A stretch of 64,000 nt of DNA from Nocardia uniformis NBRC 13702 (GTDB lineage: Bacteria > Actinomycetota > Actinomycetes > Mycobacteriales > Mycobacteriaceae): NCBI RefSeq assembly GCF_001613345.1, contig NZ_BDCE01000056.1:1-64000 (forward strand), written 5' to 3'. The notes under the pieces are model-generated. The model searched no databases and was not told where the DNA came from. It was given only the letters and a program-made list of their open reading frames with translations. Positions 1 to 8,218 of the stretch are shown here, one piece after another (positions within the stretch are counted from its first letter, which is position 1; each line of letters starts with the position of its first letter). A program made the position numbers and the translations under genes.

Positions 1-1542
1 GGCCGGGTCATAGATCGCGCGCCGATGTGCGAGAACGGTGGCATCGATGCGGTCGAGCAGTGTCTCGTCGGGCCCGGATGCCAGCCGCATCGACAGTGTG
101 CGGGCGGCGTCAGCGGCTGCCTCCGTCGTGCCGAATTGGTATCGATTGAGTTGGGCAGCGATGGCTTGCTGCTGGTGTAGCGGTGTGGCGGTGAGCAATT
201 GGGCGCCGCCACCGAGCCCGACACCGATCTCGACAATGGCGTCGGCGGGATCGAACGGCCGGGGTGCGTTGGGATGGTTGTGTGCCCACACCATGTCGTC
301 GACGAACTGTTGCCCGCCACGACCGCGGCCGAACAGGCAGCGGAACCGCCCATCCCACTCGTCGACCATCTGCCGCAACGGTTTCGGTAGCGGTTTGCCC
401 GCACGGGTCTCCAAGGTGGCCTGCTGGGCGAGCCGGTACTGGGTGACCTTGTTCGGGGTACGGCCGTGCGCGGCATGATAGTCAGCGACCAGGTGCTCGA
501 AGCGCGCAACAATGACGTCGCGGCGGGAGAATTCGGCGATCATTTCCTCGCTGATGCCGACCACTTCCAGGACGGGTTGTTTGCCTCGGCCGCGGGTACG
601 TTCCTCGAACCGTAACCCCATGCGCCGCTTCAACTTCCCCACAATGGTGGCGTTGTAGCGGCACGACATCGACACCGCCGCCGCGTACAACGCGCGGGCA
701 TCGAGGGCCGACCACTTGCCGTCCGAGCCGAGTACCTTGTTGGAAATCACCGCGTGGGTGTGGGGATTCATGTCCCCGGCACGGTTATCGAAGTGGGTGA
801 ACGCGGCGATGATCAGCCCGGTCGCATCGATCTGCATGACACCGTTCGCGCCACGGCGGGTCACCGCGTACCGGGATTCGGCGAACTCCAGAACCTCCTG
901 CACGGCCTCGAGGTGGCATTGCCAGATCTCACGACGCACCGCATCGGACCCGAGTCCCCACAAGATGCTGATGGACTTTTGTGGGGTGAACACGCAGTCG
1001 AACCCGGCCACCGCCTTGCGCGTGGCGGCCTTTTCGTCAGCGAGGGCCTGATCGATCTCGGCACGATTGGGGACACGGCCGAGCACACCGGTGAGGTGCT
1101 CACGGGCGGCATCGGTGCGCAGGATGGTGCGCTCATCCCAGTCCGGTCGCCGCCGCTGCGCGAAGGTGAATTCGTCGATCTTGCGGTCGTGAATGTCGCG
1201 AATAACTGAGGGTTCAGTGGCGAATTCGTAGAACATCCGGCCGATCTGAGCGGCCTCGACAGCCTGTTTCGCGGTCTTCCCGTCGGCGATTGCGGCCGCG
1301 ATGATGGCGTCGGCGTCGGGGTGCAATCCCTCGCCGAACAATGCTTGCATTTGCGCTTCGGTCACCATGCCAGACAAACCGAGTGCGGCAGCCCCTTTGC
1401 CCATCCACACCCCCGGCGGAGTGCCGTGCTCGACGTAATAATCGGTGAGGTCACGGGTGCGATCACGCAGGCGATCACCGCTGGCCACTTGCCTGGTCAG
1501 ATACTCATAGCCGTCGCCGGCATGCAGTCGATGAAGCGTCAT
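1..1542 (-). CDS. MobF/TrwC-type conjugative relaxase, N-terminal part (runs off left edge)
   Basis: The minus frame is open from the window edge to an ATG at 1542 (514 codons, no stop). It would nick oriT and lead the transferred strand in conjugation. The N-terminus reads MTLHRLHAGDGYEYL, typical of TrwC-like relaxases. A DYY pair near residue 40 supplies candidate catalytic tyrosines, followed by GTPPGVWMGKGA. A CVFTPQKSISILWGLG block and the metal-binding triad HFDNRAGDMNPHTHAVISN follow. The helicase domain expected in this family lies outside the window. A GTG one codon upstream is an alternative start. The overlapping plus-strand frames here are its antisense shadows. Confidence 0.9.
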   Translation of the reverse strand, partial: MTLHRLHAGDGYEYLTRQVASGDRLRDRTRDLTDYYVEHGTPPGVWMGKGAAALGLSGMVTEAQMQALFGEGLHPDADAIIAAAIADGKTAKQAVEAAQIGRMFYEFATEPSVIRDIHDRKIDEFTFAQRRRPDWDERTILRTDAAREHLTGVLGRVPNRAEIDQALADEKAATRKAVAGFDCVFTPQKSISILWGLGSDAVRREIWQCHLEAVQEVLEFAESRYAVTRRGANGVMQIDATGLIIAAFTHFDNRAGDMNPHTHAVISNKVLGSDGKWSALDARALYAAAVSMSCRYNATIVGKLKRRMGLRFEERTRGRGKQPVLEVVGISEEMIAEFSRRDVIVARFEHLVADYHAAHGRTPNKVTQYRLAQQATLETRAGKPLPKPLRQMVDEWDGRFRCLFGRGRGGQQFVDDMVWAHNHPNAPRPFDPADAIVEIGVGLGGGAQLLTATPLHQQQAIAAQLNRYQFGTTEAAADAARTLSMRLASGPDETLLDRIDATVLAHRRAIYDPA

Positions 1543-1798
1543 CACCTCATCGAAAATAGCGCGAAATGGGAGCCCTTAAAAGACATTACCCGCGAGTAGC
1601 ATTGGCAATGCAAGAGGTGTGTCAGTGAATAGAATAAAACCCATATGGGATGTTATGACAGAAGATTTGAAGGGGTTGAGAAATGTGTGATGGAGATGGG
1701 ATTGTGGAAATTTAAATAGGCAATGAAGGAATCGATGATTGGTGCGAGAACGGCCGCCGGAGGGCCGCTCACGCGGGACGCACGAAGGGAGGTCCGCG
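1543..1798. promoter_or_regulatory. AT-rich divergent intergenic region upstream of the relaxase; oriT candidate
   Basis: This 256-bp gap separates the relaxase from the divergent gene at 1799 and is far more AT-rich than its flanks. It holds a perfect palindrome GCATTGGCAATGC at 1599-1611 and the palindrome CCCATATGGG at 1640-1649. The second also occurs at 20496-20505. A GC-rich hairpin-like stretch lies near 1750-1775. MobF elements often carry oriT next to the relaxase, so an origin of transfer is plausible, but no nic site can be assigned by eye. Confidence 0.4.
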
Positions 1799-2386
1799 AT
1801 GGCCGATGAAGGGAATGCGCGGAAGTGGGCGCACGGGGTGATGGCGGAAATGCTGGCCGAACAGGCGCGACTGGTGCGCGCGAACGAAGCGGACCTGGTG
1901 GCGTTCGGCAAGCACTCCGGGCGACTGAGCAGGGCGGCAGCTCGCCGCGATGCCACCATCGCGGCCGCGACGGCGCGATATGAGCGAGTGGAGGCCGAAA
2001 CCGAGGCGGCAGCGGGCACGGCGCTGGCGCGGCTGCACGAGAGAGGCATGAACGAATCGCAGTTGTGCGCGATCACCGGACTCGGGGCCGGACGAGTGCG
2101 ACACCTGTTACGCGCGGCGCGGCCCGGCCCCGAGTCAAGAGAGGAACCGGGAACCAGGGCGCGGACGTCACCAGGTGTCGTCGTGGGCGAAGGTAAGGGT
2201 GGAACTGGGGATCATCCAGCGCAGGCCGGGCAGGCCGAAGATGCGCAGCGCGATGGGCGAGGCCCACGCTCCATGCTTGAACGCCCACGCCCAATGCCCG
2301 GCCAACCAGATAACGAGCCCGAGCCCAAGCCACGGCAGCCGCCCGGGAATCGAGCGGGCCGGAGCCAAGATGATCGCCAGCAGTGA
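1799..2386 (+). CDS. Hypothetical protein with a C-terminal HTH-like segment
   Basis: The ATG at 1799 follows the ribosome-binding site GAAGGGAGGT; earlier in-frame starts lack one. The protein begins MADEGNARKWAHG. It has a long Ala/Glu/Arg-rich helical stretch (residues about 10-85), then LHERGMNESQLCAITGLGAG, which resembles a helix-turn-helix. The last 70 or so residues are Pro/Gly/Arg-rich and overlap the convergent gene 2168-2491 by 219 bp, so this tail may only be a read-through of that gene's antisense. It is divergent from the relaxase, and a regulatory role in the element is an inference. Confidence 0.6.
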   Translation: MADEGNARKWAHGVMAEMLAEQARLVRANEADLVAFGKHSGRLSRAAARRDATIAAATARYERVEAETEAAAGTALARLHERGMNESQLCAITGLGAGRVRHLLRAARPGPESREEPGTRARTSPGVVVGEGKGGTGDHPAQAGQAEDAQRDGRGPRSMLERPRPMPGQPDNEPEPKPRQPPGNRAGRSQDDRQQ

Positions 2387-2491
2387 GTCGATCACCAGCA
2401 GAAACCCCGCGATGCGGGCGAGGGTGGGAAATGCCCACCACAGCAGCAACACAGCGAGCACGGCAATAGCCGCGATCCAGATCAGGCCCAT
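2168..2491 (-). CDS. Small integral membrane protein
   Basis: A 107-residue protein starting MGLIWIAAIAVLAVLL with about three hydrophobic helices (residues 3-22, 25-45, 50-70). The start is supported by GGAAGGAG eight bases upstream of the ATG. It lies 15 bp downstream of the gene at 2507-2818 and probably shares its transcript with ssb. I recognise no family. Small membrane proteins of this kind are common in conjugative elements, where they can assist mating-pair formation, but nothing here proves that. Confidence 0.7.
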   Translation of the reverse strand: MGLIWIAAIAVLAVLLLWWAFPTLARIAGFLLVIDSLLAIILAPARSIPGRLPWLGLGLVIWLAGHWAWAFKHGAWASPIALRIFGLPGLRWMIPSSTLTFAHDDTW

Positions 2492-2506
2492 GGCCGGGAC
2501 TCCTTC

Positions 2507-2818
2507 CTACACAGCGGCGGGCATAGGGCGGGTGTATTCATTGCACGCCCGTACCCGCTGGTAGGTGTGCGTGTTCGTGGAACCGGCGGCAACGACTCGC
2601 CGCGGCGAAGTCCCAGAGCGGTCGTAGTAGCGGGCGCAGCCGATCAGGCGCTCCTGGTGCTCACACAAGGCGTGGATCGCCATGGCGTCGAGCAGGTCGT
2701 CACGGGCGATCGTCAACTCGCGGACCTGACGCGACAGAGCCAGCAACAGGAACCAGAGCGCTGGGGGAAGCACCCCATCGGTGGCGAGCGGTTCACGGGG
2801 GAAAGGGTGGGCAGACAT
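2507..2818 (-). CDS. Hypothetical protein, 103 aa
   Basis: The ATG at 2818 follows GGAGGTGG at good spacing, so the longer frame upstream is rejected. The protein starts MSAHPFPREPLATDG, is helical in the middle (ALWFLLLALSRQVRELTIAR) and has two cysteines. It sits between ssb (81 bp away) and the small membrane protein on the same strand. No family is recognised. Confidence 0.6.
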   Translation of the reverse strand: MSAHPFPREPLATDGVLPPALWFLLLALSRQVRELTIARDDLLDAMAIHALCEHQERLIGCARYYDRSGTSPRRVVAAGSTNTHTYQRVRACNEYTRPMPAAV

Positions 2819-2899
2819 CGAAAGCCACCTCCGGTCAAGGCAGGAACGAGCGAGGGAGCCGCGAGCGCGACTCCCTCGACAAGCGGTACGGAGCAAAGG

Positions 2900-3346
2900 T
2901 CAGAAATCGGGCTGATCGCCCACACCGGCTCCGACGAGGGACCGATCACCGCGGCGCGCAGCTGGCTGCTCCTCCCCCGCGGCCTCGACGGTGTTTACCT
3001 GCGCGGCGGTGAACCGCAACGACATCGCGATATCGTCGACCATCAACTCGGTGATCCACTGGGTGACACCGTTGCGATCCTCGTAGCTGCGCTGACGAAG
3101 CCGACCGGTGACGATCACCCGCACGCCCTTGGCGAGACTGGCCGCGACGTGATCGGCCATGTCTCCCCAGACCGCGCACCGCATGAACACCGCCGCACCG
3201 TCACGCCACTCATTGGACGCGCGATCGTAGACACGCGAATTCTGTGCGACGGTGAGATTGGCGACGGTCTGGCCACTGGGCAACAGTTTGCGCTCGGGAT
3301 CGGCGGTGAGGTTACCGACAACGGTGAGCGTGATTTCTCCAGCCAT
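2900..3346 (-). CDS. ssb: Single-stranded DNA-binding protein
   Basis: OB-fold SSB that coats single-stranded DNA during replication or transfer of the element. The start MAGEITLTVVGNLTADPE is preceded by GAGGAG; the 15 extra upstream residues in the open frame are rejected. Conserved blocks include VVGNLTADPERKLLPSG, VAQNSRVYDR, FMRCAVWGDMADHVAASL and KGVRVIVTGRLRQRSYEDR. At 148 residues it is short, and the C-terminal tail ends GDQPDF, which keeps a weak form of the acidic tip. It is an element-borne paralogue clustered with small element genes rather than with rpsF/rpsR. Confidence 0.92.
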   Translation of the reverse strand: MAGEITLTVVGNLTADPERKLLPSGQTVANLTVAQNSRVYDRASNEWRDGAAVFMRCAVWGDMADHVAASLAKGVRVIVTGRLRQRSYEDRNGVTQWITELMVDDIAMSLRFTAAQVNTVEAAGEEQPAARRGDRSLVGAGVGDQPDF

Positions 3347-3463
3347 GACAATGCACTCCTCGAATGAGAAACGGAATGGATTGACCGCCAACCCCTCCGA
3401 ACCCCGATACGAGAAACCGTGATCGGGTGGTGCCCGGAGGGCTGGCGATCTGTGGCTCCGCCA

Positions 3464-3609
3464 TCAGGGGCGGACCGGGCCCGCAGGGCCGGCGGGGGTT
3501 CTGTGGGGCGGGGTGGGATCGCCGCGCTCTTTGCGGCGACCTGAGCGCAGCGAAGGCTTGTCCCGCCCCGTCCCACAGGTTCATCGGCGGGCACCCGGTC
3601 CGCCCCTGA
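3464..3609. repeat. Large imperfect inverted repeat upstream of ssb
   Basis: The arms TCAGGGGCGGACCGGG (3464-3479) and its complement (3594-3609) are perfect. They enclose further pairing between CTGTGGGGCGGGGTGGGA and its near-complement at about 3560-3578, and a central hairpin TCGCCGC/GCGGCGA. The whole 146 bp could fold as one long cruciform or RNA hairpin. It lies about 120 bp upstream of the ssb start. A replication or transfer origin, a leader RNA or an attenuator are all possible. Confidence 0.6.
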
Positions 3610-3779
3610 TCCCCTGGGGGCAGATCGCCGGGACTCCGGGATACACCCGATGACCCGCTCACCTATCCGTTTCCTCTGTGCGGCACTGGAGTCGCAGGGT
3701 AGAGAGCGAAACGTGTCCGTGTTGGGCGCATTGTCGAATGTTGGTACGACTGGCGGATTTCTTTTGTTGGCTATGTTGA

Positions 3780-3832
3780 GTCGGGCGGGGGGTGAGCGGC
3801 GGTGCTGCATACGGCCTGCGTACCCGCCCGAC
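3780..3832. repeat. Inverted repeat GTCGGGCGGG / CCCGCCCGAC
   Basis: Perfect 10-bp arms at 3780-3789 and 3823-3832 are separated by 33 bp. It lies in the 976-bp gene-poor stretch between ssb and the gene at 4323. In this stretch I find no convincing gene: the open frames lack ribosome-binding sites, and one translates an antisense tRNA-like sequence. A weak promoter-like pair, TTGACG (4156) with TACACA 17 bp later, points toward the gene at 4323. Confidence 0.4.
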
Positions 3833-3933
3833 TGCCTGTGTCCGGTGTACCGGTCACTAGATGATCTACCAATGAGCGAGTTAGATCCTGTCCTCCACCG
3901 TGTGATCGCACTCGACGCTCCATGGGTTCCGCA

Positions 3934-3973
3934 AGTTCGGCAGGAATCGAACCTGCGACCTAGGGATTAGGAC
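3934..3973 (-). other. tRNA 3'-half-like fragment (tRNA-Arg CCT-like), possible old att site
   Basis: Read on the minus strand, this has an anticodon-loop-like GTCCTAA (CCT anticodon), AGGTC as variable loop, then a perfect T-arm GCAGG-TTCGATT-CCTGC. No matching acceptor 5' strand or D-arm could be found upstream, so it is not a complete tRNA. Such 3'-end fragments are typical scars of integration into tRNA genes. It may mark an older insertion within the element. Confidence 0.45.
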
Positions 3974-4322
3974 AAGGCATCGCTACTCGACGCAACGGTG
4001 TTCTGTCAATCGCAACCCAAAACTGTTGACCCGCTGCGCATTTGGTCGGTTGGTGGCAACCTTCGGCAACGGAACGCAATTTCGAAGAGTCTTGCCGGGC
4101 AGGCAATTTGTTGGGGTTTAGATGGGTGTTATAACGCTGTCGTTCGGGGGCGGGTTGACGTTGTCATGCCGCACTCGTACACAGGCGAGATGGACATCCT
4201 GACCTTCTCGATGCGAACGACGGCCTGGTCTGTTTTTGAGGGTTGCGTATCGCGTTGGATCTGTAGGTCGGCCTGGATCTTTGCCGGTTGGTCGCGTTGG
4301 GCACCGTTTGGGTTTCTAGGTT

Positions 4323-5168
4323 GTGCTGCGGACGGATTGCGGACGGGTGTGCGGGTATGGGTGCCAAGATGCTGTGGTGGTAGATGACCGGACAGAGTCG
4401 GACGACACGCCAGACGGCCAAGATGACGCGTGGCGCGAGCTCACTAGCTGGGAGCGTGCCAGTGCCTCGATAGCGGGTGTGCTGATGGCCGCAGCTGGGA
4501 CGGCCTCGGTGTTCCTATCGGATAACCAAGCCGGTTCTGCGGTGCTGGTCGTCGTATCGGCTGTGCTCCTTCTGATCGGTATCCAGGGCACGCCGTTGTC
4601 ACGATTTGGGGCCGGGGACAACAGCGCCAAGTTTGAGCGGGGGCGCGTGGTTGGCAAGCTCCTGGAGAAGGGAAGACATCAGGCCGACAGCGAGGCAGCG
4701 CGCGCATATGTGGACGCGGCGTCTCAGATTGCGCCAGGTATCGAGAACTCGGTCCAAGCCCGCAGTCTGCTTTATGAAACTGAAGTGAAACTGGCGCTCC
4801 AACATGTGATGGGACCAACCAAAGTCGTTTCTCGCGACGATCGATTGGGAGACGACGGACTCGACTTCACTATCAGGACAGGTCCGACCGGCCGGGTCGA
4901 TGTGATCGTGAAGTACACCCACCGCCACGGAACGGCTGGTCGATGGATGTTCGACCTACTGGCCAAGGGCCGATCACGTATGGTCCCGTGGCTGCTCGTG
5001 GTGAATGAGACGTCCGATGCTGCTGTCGAAGAGGTGCGCAGCCGTATTGCTAACGATGAGGGTCTTCGGGGACGAGTTGAGATCGTGGTTTGGAGGGGGC
5101 CGCAAGACAATGGTCAGTTGAAGGCCGCGATAGATCGTCTCCGGTTCGATGAGCTTCCGAGGGACTAG
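4323..5168 (+). CDS. Two-TM protein with a possible nuclease-fold cytoplasmic domain
   Basis: A 281-residue open frame. Start choice is uncertain: GTG codons at 4323, 4353, 4374 and 4377 are possible and none has a clear ribosome-binding site. After an acidic N-terminus come two hydrophobic helices (about residues 49-67 and 73-90) and a soluble domain. That domain has the strand pattern GDDGLDFTIRT...RVDVIVKYT, which resembles the D...(D/E)xK core of restriction-endonuclease-like folds. I recognise no named family. It is divergent from, and 303 bp away from the 3' end of, the STAND gene, at the edge of a probable defence cargo block. The nuclease assignment is inference. Confidence 0.6.
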   Translation: MLRTDCGRVCGYGCQDAVVVDDRTESDDTPDGQDDAWRELTSWERASASIAGVLMAAAGTASVFLSDNQAGSAVLVVVSAVLLLIGIQGTPLSRFGAGDNSAKFERGRVVGKLLEKGRHQADSEAARAYVDAASQIAPGIENSVQARSLLYETEVKLALQHVMGPTKVVSRDDRLGDDGLDFTIRTGPTGRVDVIVKYTHRHGTAGRWMFDLLAKGRSRMVPWLLVVNETSDAAVEEVRSRIANDEGLRGRVEIVVWRGPQDNGQLKAAIDRLRFDELPRD

Positions 5169-5471
5169 AAATCACCGCTTTATGATCTCTAGATTCGTTA
5201 CGAATGGAACACTGACCAACTGTCGACGTGCGACAGTCATCGAACGGTTTAAGGTTGCTGCTCCGACTGTCGATGAGACTTGCTGGTGCTGTCATCCTTC
5301 ATTCCACTTCTCCGGCCTTTGATTTCGAAGGGTGGTGGCATTGGGTACGTTGGCCGATTCAGGGCTGCTGCATATGAACACGTACCGCTTGGTGATTCAA
5401 CGCCCCTCAACCTGAAACCACTGAGTAATGGGTCTCGACCCTGCCACCCTGCGGATTATCCGGCCTTGTGG
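5169..5471. other. Gap with no recognisable gene
   Basis: About 300 bp between the converging ends of the two-TM gene and the STAND gene. Short open frames exist on both strands but none has a ribosome-binding site or a plausible protein. I see no strong terminator hairpin. Confidence 0.4.
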
Positions 5472-7757
5472 TCATCCATCCTGGCTAAGTGACTCCTCAA
5501 GCCGGGCAAATAATGCGGTGATAGCCGCGTGCTCCGCAGCCGGGGACATACTGGGTGAATTTCTATCAGGCTCGTTGTCATCAGGCTCGTCCGCTTCTTC
5601 GGCTCGCTCATGGATGCTGTCGGCCGCGCGAGCATAAAGGTCTTTGAGGCCTGGGTTCCATGCACCCATTGCTTCCGCTGACTGTCGGATGCTATAGAGC
5701 TCATCTTCATCCTCGATATCGGTTGGATCGATGAGCTGTCCATTGATACATTCTTCGCAAGATGCTACGAGTTTCTGGTTAATATGTGATGGAAATGCCT
5801 CAGGGGTCATAGTTCTTAGCTTTGCCAGTTCTGACCATGCATAGGTGTAGTTGGCTTTGGCGAGACCATCCCGCGCGGCCTCGATGACATGCAGCGACAC
5901 TGGGTAGCCAGCTTGGCGAAGCGCATTGATCAATTTCACCGGCCGACTGGGGTCCCTCACGTGGTTTCGCCACCCTGAAGCCGTGGCATCAAGCTTCTCC
6001 TCGAACCAAGAACTGAGTGCAATTCCTCCTTCTGTCGACAGCAGACTATGAACGAAGACGAGTCGATCCTCGTAACGAGTCGGTTCTCGCCACTTGTGTT
6101 TGCGGGTGCTACCGCTCCAGCGAACGTCCCCCCACGCAGGGTTCTTACTCTCGAAGCACCGCTGCACGCCGTTCAGCAGTGCTGTGCGGACCAGTGCGCG
6201 TACCTTCTCGGCCGATTTCAGCCGGCCATACAACCACATCAACTGTTCGAAGAATACTGCGCTGTTGATGGCTGCCATTGCTACGTCTGGATTGCGGGCC
6301 AGCCAGTTTGCGACGAAATCTTCCACCGAGGGGTTAACAACAGCAATAAATGTTTCTTCTGACTGTTCACTGCTCCGCAGGAATGAATCATCTAATACGC
6401 GCAGCGCTGAGCGGAAGTCGTGCTGGGACGGTGCATCGCCCCTGAAAGCGAGCAAGGATTCGAATGCGCACCGCGCATCATCGACAACGATCGGTGTGCC
6501 GGTAATCGCCACGGCGATAAGTAACGCGCGGCCGTGCTCGTCCAATTGCTGCGTGAACGCCCGCTCCCAGATCCGATCGGGGTTGTCGAGAACCCCTAGC
6601 GCGAATGCGAGATAGTCAACCCGGGACTCAGCATCGAGACCTGGTCCGGTTAGGCCGGTGATGTACTCGATAAGCCGAGGGTTGTAGTTCGGGTGATCAA
6701 TGATCGTCAGGTATGCGTCGTCGTCTAACAGCGCGCGGCGAACGGTGTCAGTTGCTTCTTTGGAGTGCCAGATGTGGTTATAGAAGATCCGAGCTCGATC
6801 GAATCGGGTGTAGGCCGACAGCTCGAGCAGGAACCGACGTATCGGGAGGCCAGCCAGTTCGAGTTCCTCATACCATGAGACTGCCTGCTGCAAGATATGC
6901 TCACGAGTAGTGAGCACCAGCAGATTGTTGGCACTGGACGAACAGCGCCGCATAAAGGAGGCAAGACGCTTATCTTCATTCTTTGCTAGTCGATCTTGCA
7001 AAAATGTGCTACCCAGGAAATCGTCGTAGTAGAACGCTCGAGCATCGTGGTCATTGACGATTTCGAACGCCTCATCGATATCGGTGGACACCTCGATAGG
7101 TTTATAGCCATCCACTGCGGCATCGGCGAGGAGCATTCGGGCTAATGTGGTCTTCCCGATCCCTGGGGGGCCAGAGATGACCAGGACTCGCTCGGCCCGC
7201 AGCCTCTTTCGAGCTTCCCAGAAGGATTGATTCTCGACGTAGCGGGGCAACCACGCATTGATCTCCGTGTGCAGCTGGCGGCTGCGAGCCCATGTCGCAG
7301 CATGGAGCCGCTCGTCCAGCTGAGCTGCGCTGGCCAGCCATAATTTGATGTGCGCGCGTTCTACTTCCGGATGACGATTAAGCAGTCCTTCAAGGTCGTC
7401 CGCACCGAGAACTTGGTCGTCCCTGCTGATCCATGGCGACAGGATCTTGGCGAGGTCCGACTTCCTCCGTGGGGTTAAGGACTGACTTGTTACGAACCGG
7501 TACTGCCAGGTGCTGAGGCTAAGCGCTGCCAGGCGTTTGGCCTCAGCCGCGGCGGCTGATTTGAGCTGTGGATACGTGGATTTCAGCATGTGCTTGCATT
7601 GGATGATGTCCAGGCCTGTAGAAGTCAGCCTGCGCAGGTCCACTCCTTGGTCAGCGCCTCGTGCGAATGCCTCGTACACGACGTCATCCTCAGCGCCTAG
7701 GAGATCTGCAATGAGCAGTTCGAAGTCGTGATCGGACAACGAGTCGTAGCTGCGCAC
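5472..7757 (-). CDS. Mrr-like nuclease fused to nSTAND3-type NTPase, probable anti-phage sensor
   Basis: A 761-residue protein starting at GTG 7757. The N-terminal domain (about 1-115) has the Mrr-type pattern: DFELLIADLLG, GADQGVD (Asp40) and DIIQCK (Gln53, Lys55). The middle holds a P-loop GPPGIGKT at 196-203 and a Walker-B-like FYYDDFLGS near 242-250, the arrangement of the nSTAND3 class. The remaining 350 or so residues are helical and may be the sensor. Proteins with an effector nuclease on a STAND NTPase are known bacterial immune sensors that trigger DNA cleavage on phage recognition. The exact subtype is not assigned. Confidence 0.75.
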   Translation of the reverse strand: MRSYDSLSDHDFELLIADLLGAEDDVVYEAFARGADQGVDLRRLTSTGLDIIQCKHMLKSTYPQLKSAAAAEAKRLAALSLSTWQYRFVTSQSLTPRRKSDLAKILSPWISRDDQVLGADDLEGLLNRHPEVERAHIKLWLASAAQLDERLHAATWARSRQLHTEINAWLPRYVENQSFWEARKRLRAERVLVISGPPGIGKTTLARMLLADAAVDGYKPIEVSTDIDEAFEIVNDHDARAFYYDDFLGSTFLQDRLAKNEDKRLASFMRRCSSSANNLLVLTTREHILQQAVSWYEELELAGLPIRRFLLELSAYTRFDRARIFYNHIWHSKEATDTVRRALLDDDAYLTIIDHPNYNPRLIEYITGLTGPGLDAESRVDYLAFALGVLDNPDRIWERAFTQQLDEHGRALLIAVAITGTPIVVDDARCAFESLLAFRGDAPSQHDFRSALRVLDDSFLRSSEQSEETFIAVVNPSVEDFVANWLARNPDVAMAAINSAVFFEQLMWLYGRLKSAEKVRALVRTALLNGVQRCFESKNPAWGDVRWSGSTRKHKWREPTRYEDRLVFVHSLLSTEGGIALSSWFEEKLDATASGWRNHVRDPSRPVKLINALRQAGYPVSLHVIEAARDGLAKANYTYAWSELAKLRTMTPEAFPSHINQKLVASCEECINGQLIDPTDIEDEDELYSIRQSAEAMGAWNPGLKDLYARAADSIHERAEEADEPDDNEPDRNSPSMSPAAEHAAITALFARLEESLSQDG

Positions 7758-8218
7758 TGGATGAGCTTAGTTTGCGCGACGGTGATCGATGCCAGTTTGC
7801 TGGCAACAGCAATCGAGGACTCGCGCAGCCACGTCCTGTGAGACAGATCGAGCCAGTACCACTTGCTGCTTTTGCCGTCGTGAACTCAATATTGGTTGCA
7901 CGATGGCGTCATCCTTTGTCGGTCGTAGTGACACCAGTGACACCAGTGACGGCGCAGAATGCTCAAGGCGGCGATCGTCGTTTACCGCCGATCCGAACAC
8001 GAAGCGACTGCGAGCGGGCGACAAGGACGACGAGGAGAACGGCGGCAAGTCCGGCCGCACACCGCAACGGCGCGCGTTGCGGTGCACACCGGCACGGCGT
8101 GTGCAGGCGACGCAGAAACCATCGACGCGGGAGCCATCCTGTGCGGCGTATGCCGCGAGTCGTTCAGTGCCCGCGCATCCAACTGATTGACGACTAGGCA
8201 TCAATCAGTTGCACGACT
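7758..8218. other. 461-bp gap; no confident gene
   Basis: Between the STAND gene and the end of the 875-residue gene. All six frames contain open stretches, but amino-acid composition is poor and no ribosome-binding site supports any. A plus frame ending near 8186 contains an ILCGVC pair, which is not enough to call. A 9-bp unit (GTGACACCA) is repeated about two and a half times near 7928-7950. The hairpin at 8180-8211 is listed separately. Confidence 0.4.
8180..8211 (-). terminator. Hairpin immediately after the 875-residue gene
   Basis: CAACTGATTGA (8180-8190) and its exact complement (8201-8211) form an 11-bp stem with a 10-base loop. It lies eight bases beyond the stop codon of the upstream minus-strand gene. 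There is no clear T-run, so it may be a weak terminator or an mRNA 3' end stabiliser. Confidence 0.4.

Noticed and set aside
3850..3890. Possible tRNA D-arm (minus strand, TCATTGGTAGATC)
   Set aside because: It resembles a D-arm but no acceptor or T-arm can be placed at the right distance, and it does not join to the 3' fragment at 3934.
3650..3970. 106-residue plus open frame
   Set aside because: Its end translates an antisense tRNA-like sequence (QESNLRPRD), a known artefact, and it has no ribosome-binding site.
7925..7955. Short tandem repeat GTGACACCA
   Set aside because: Only about two and a half units without spacers, so not a CRISPR array; no cas genes are present.
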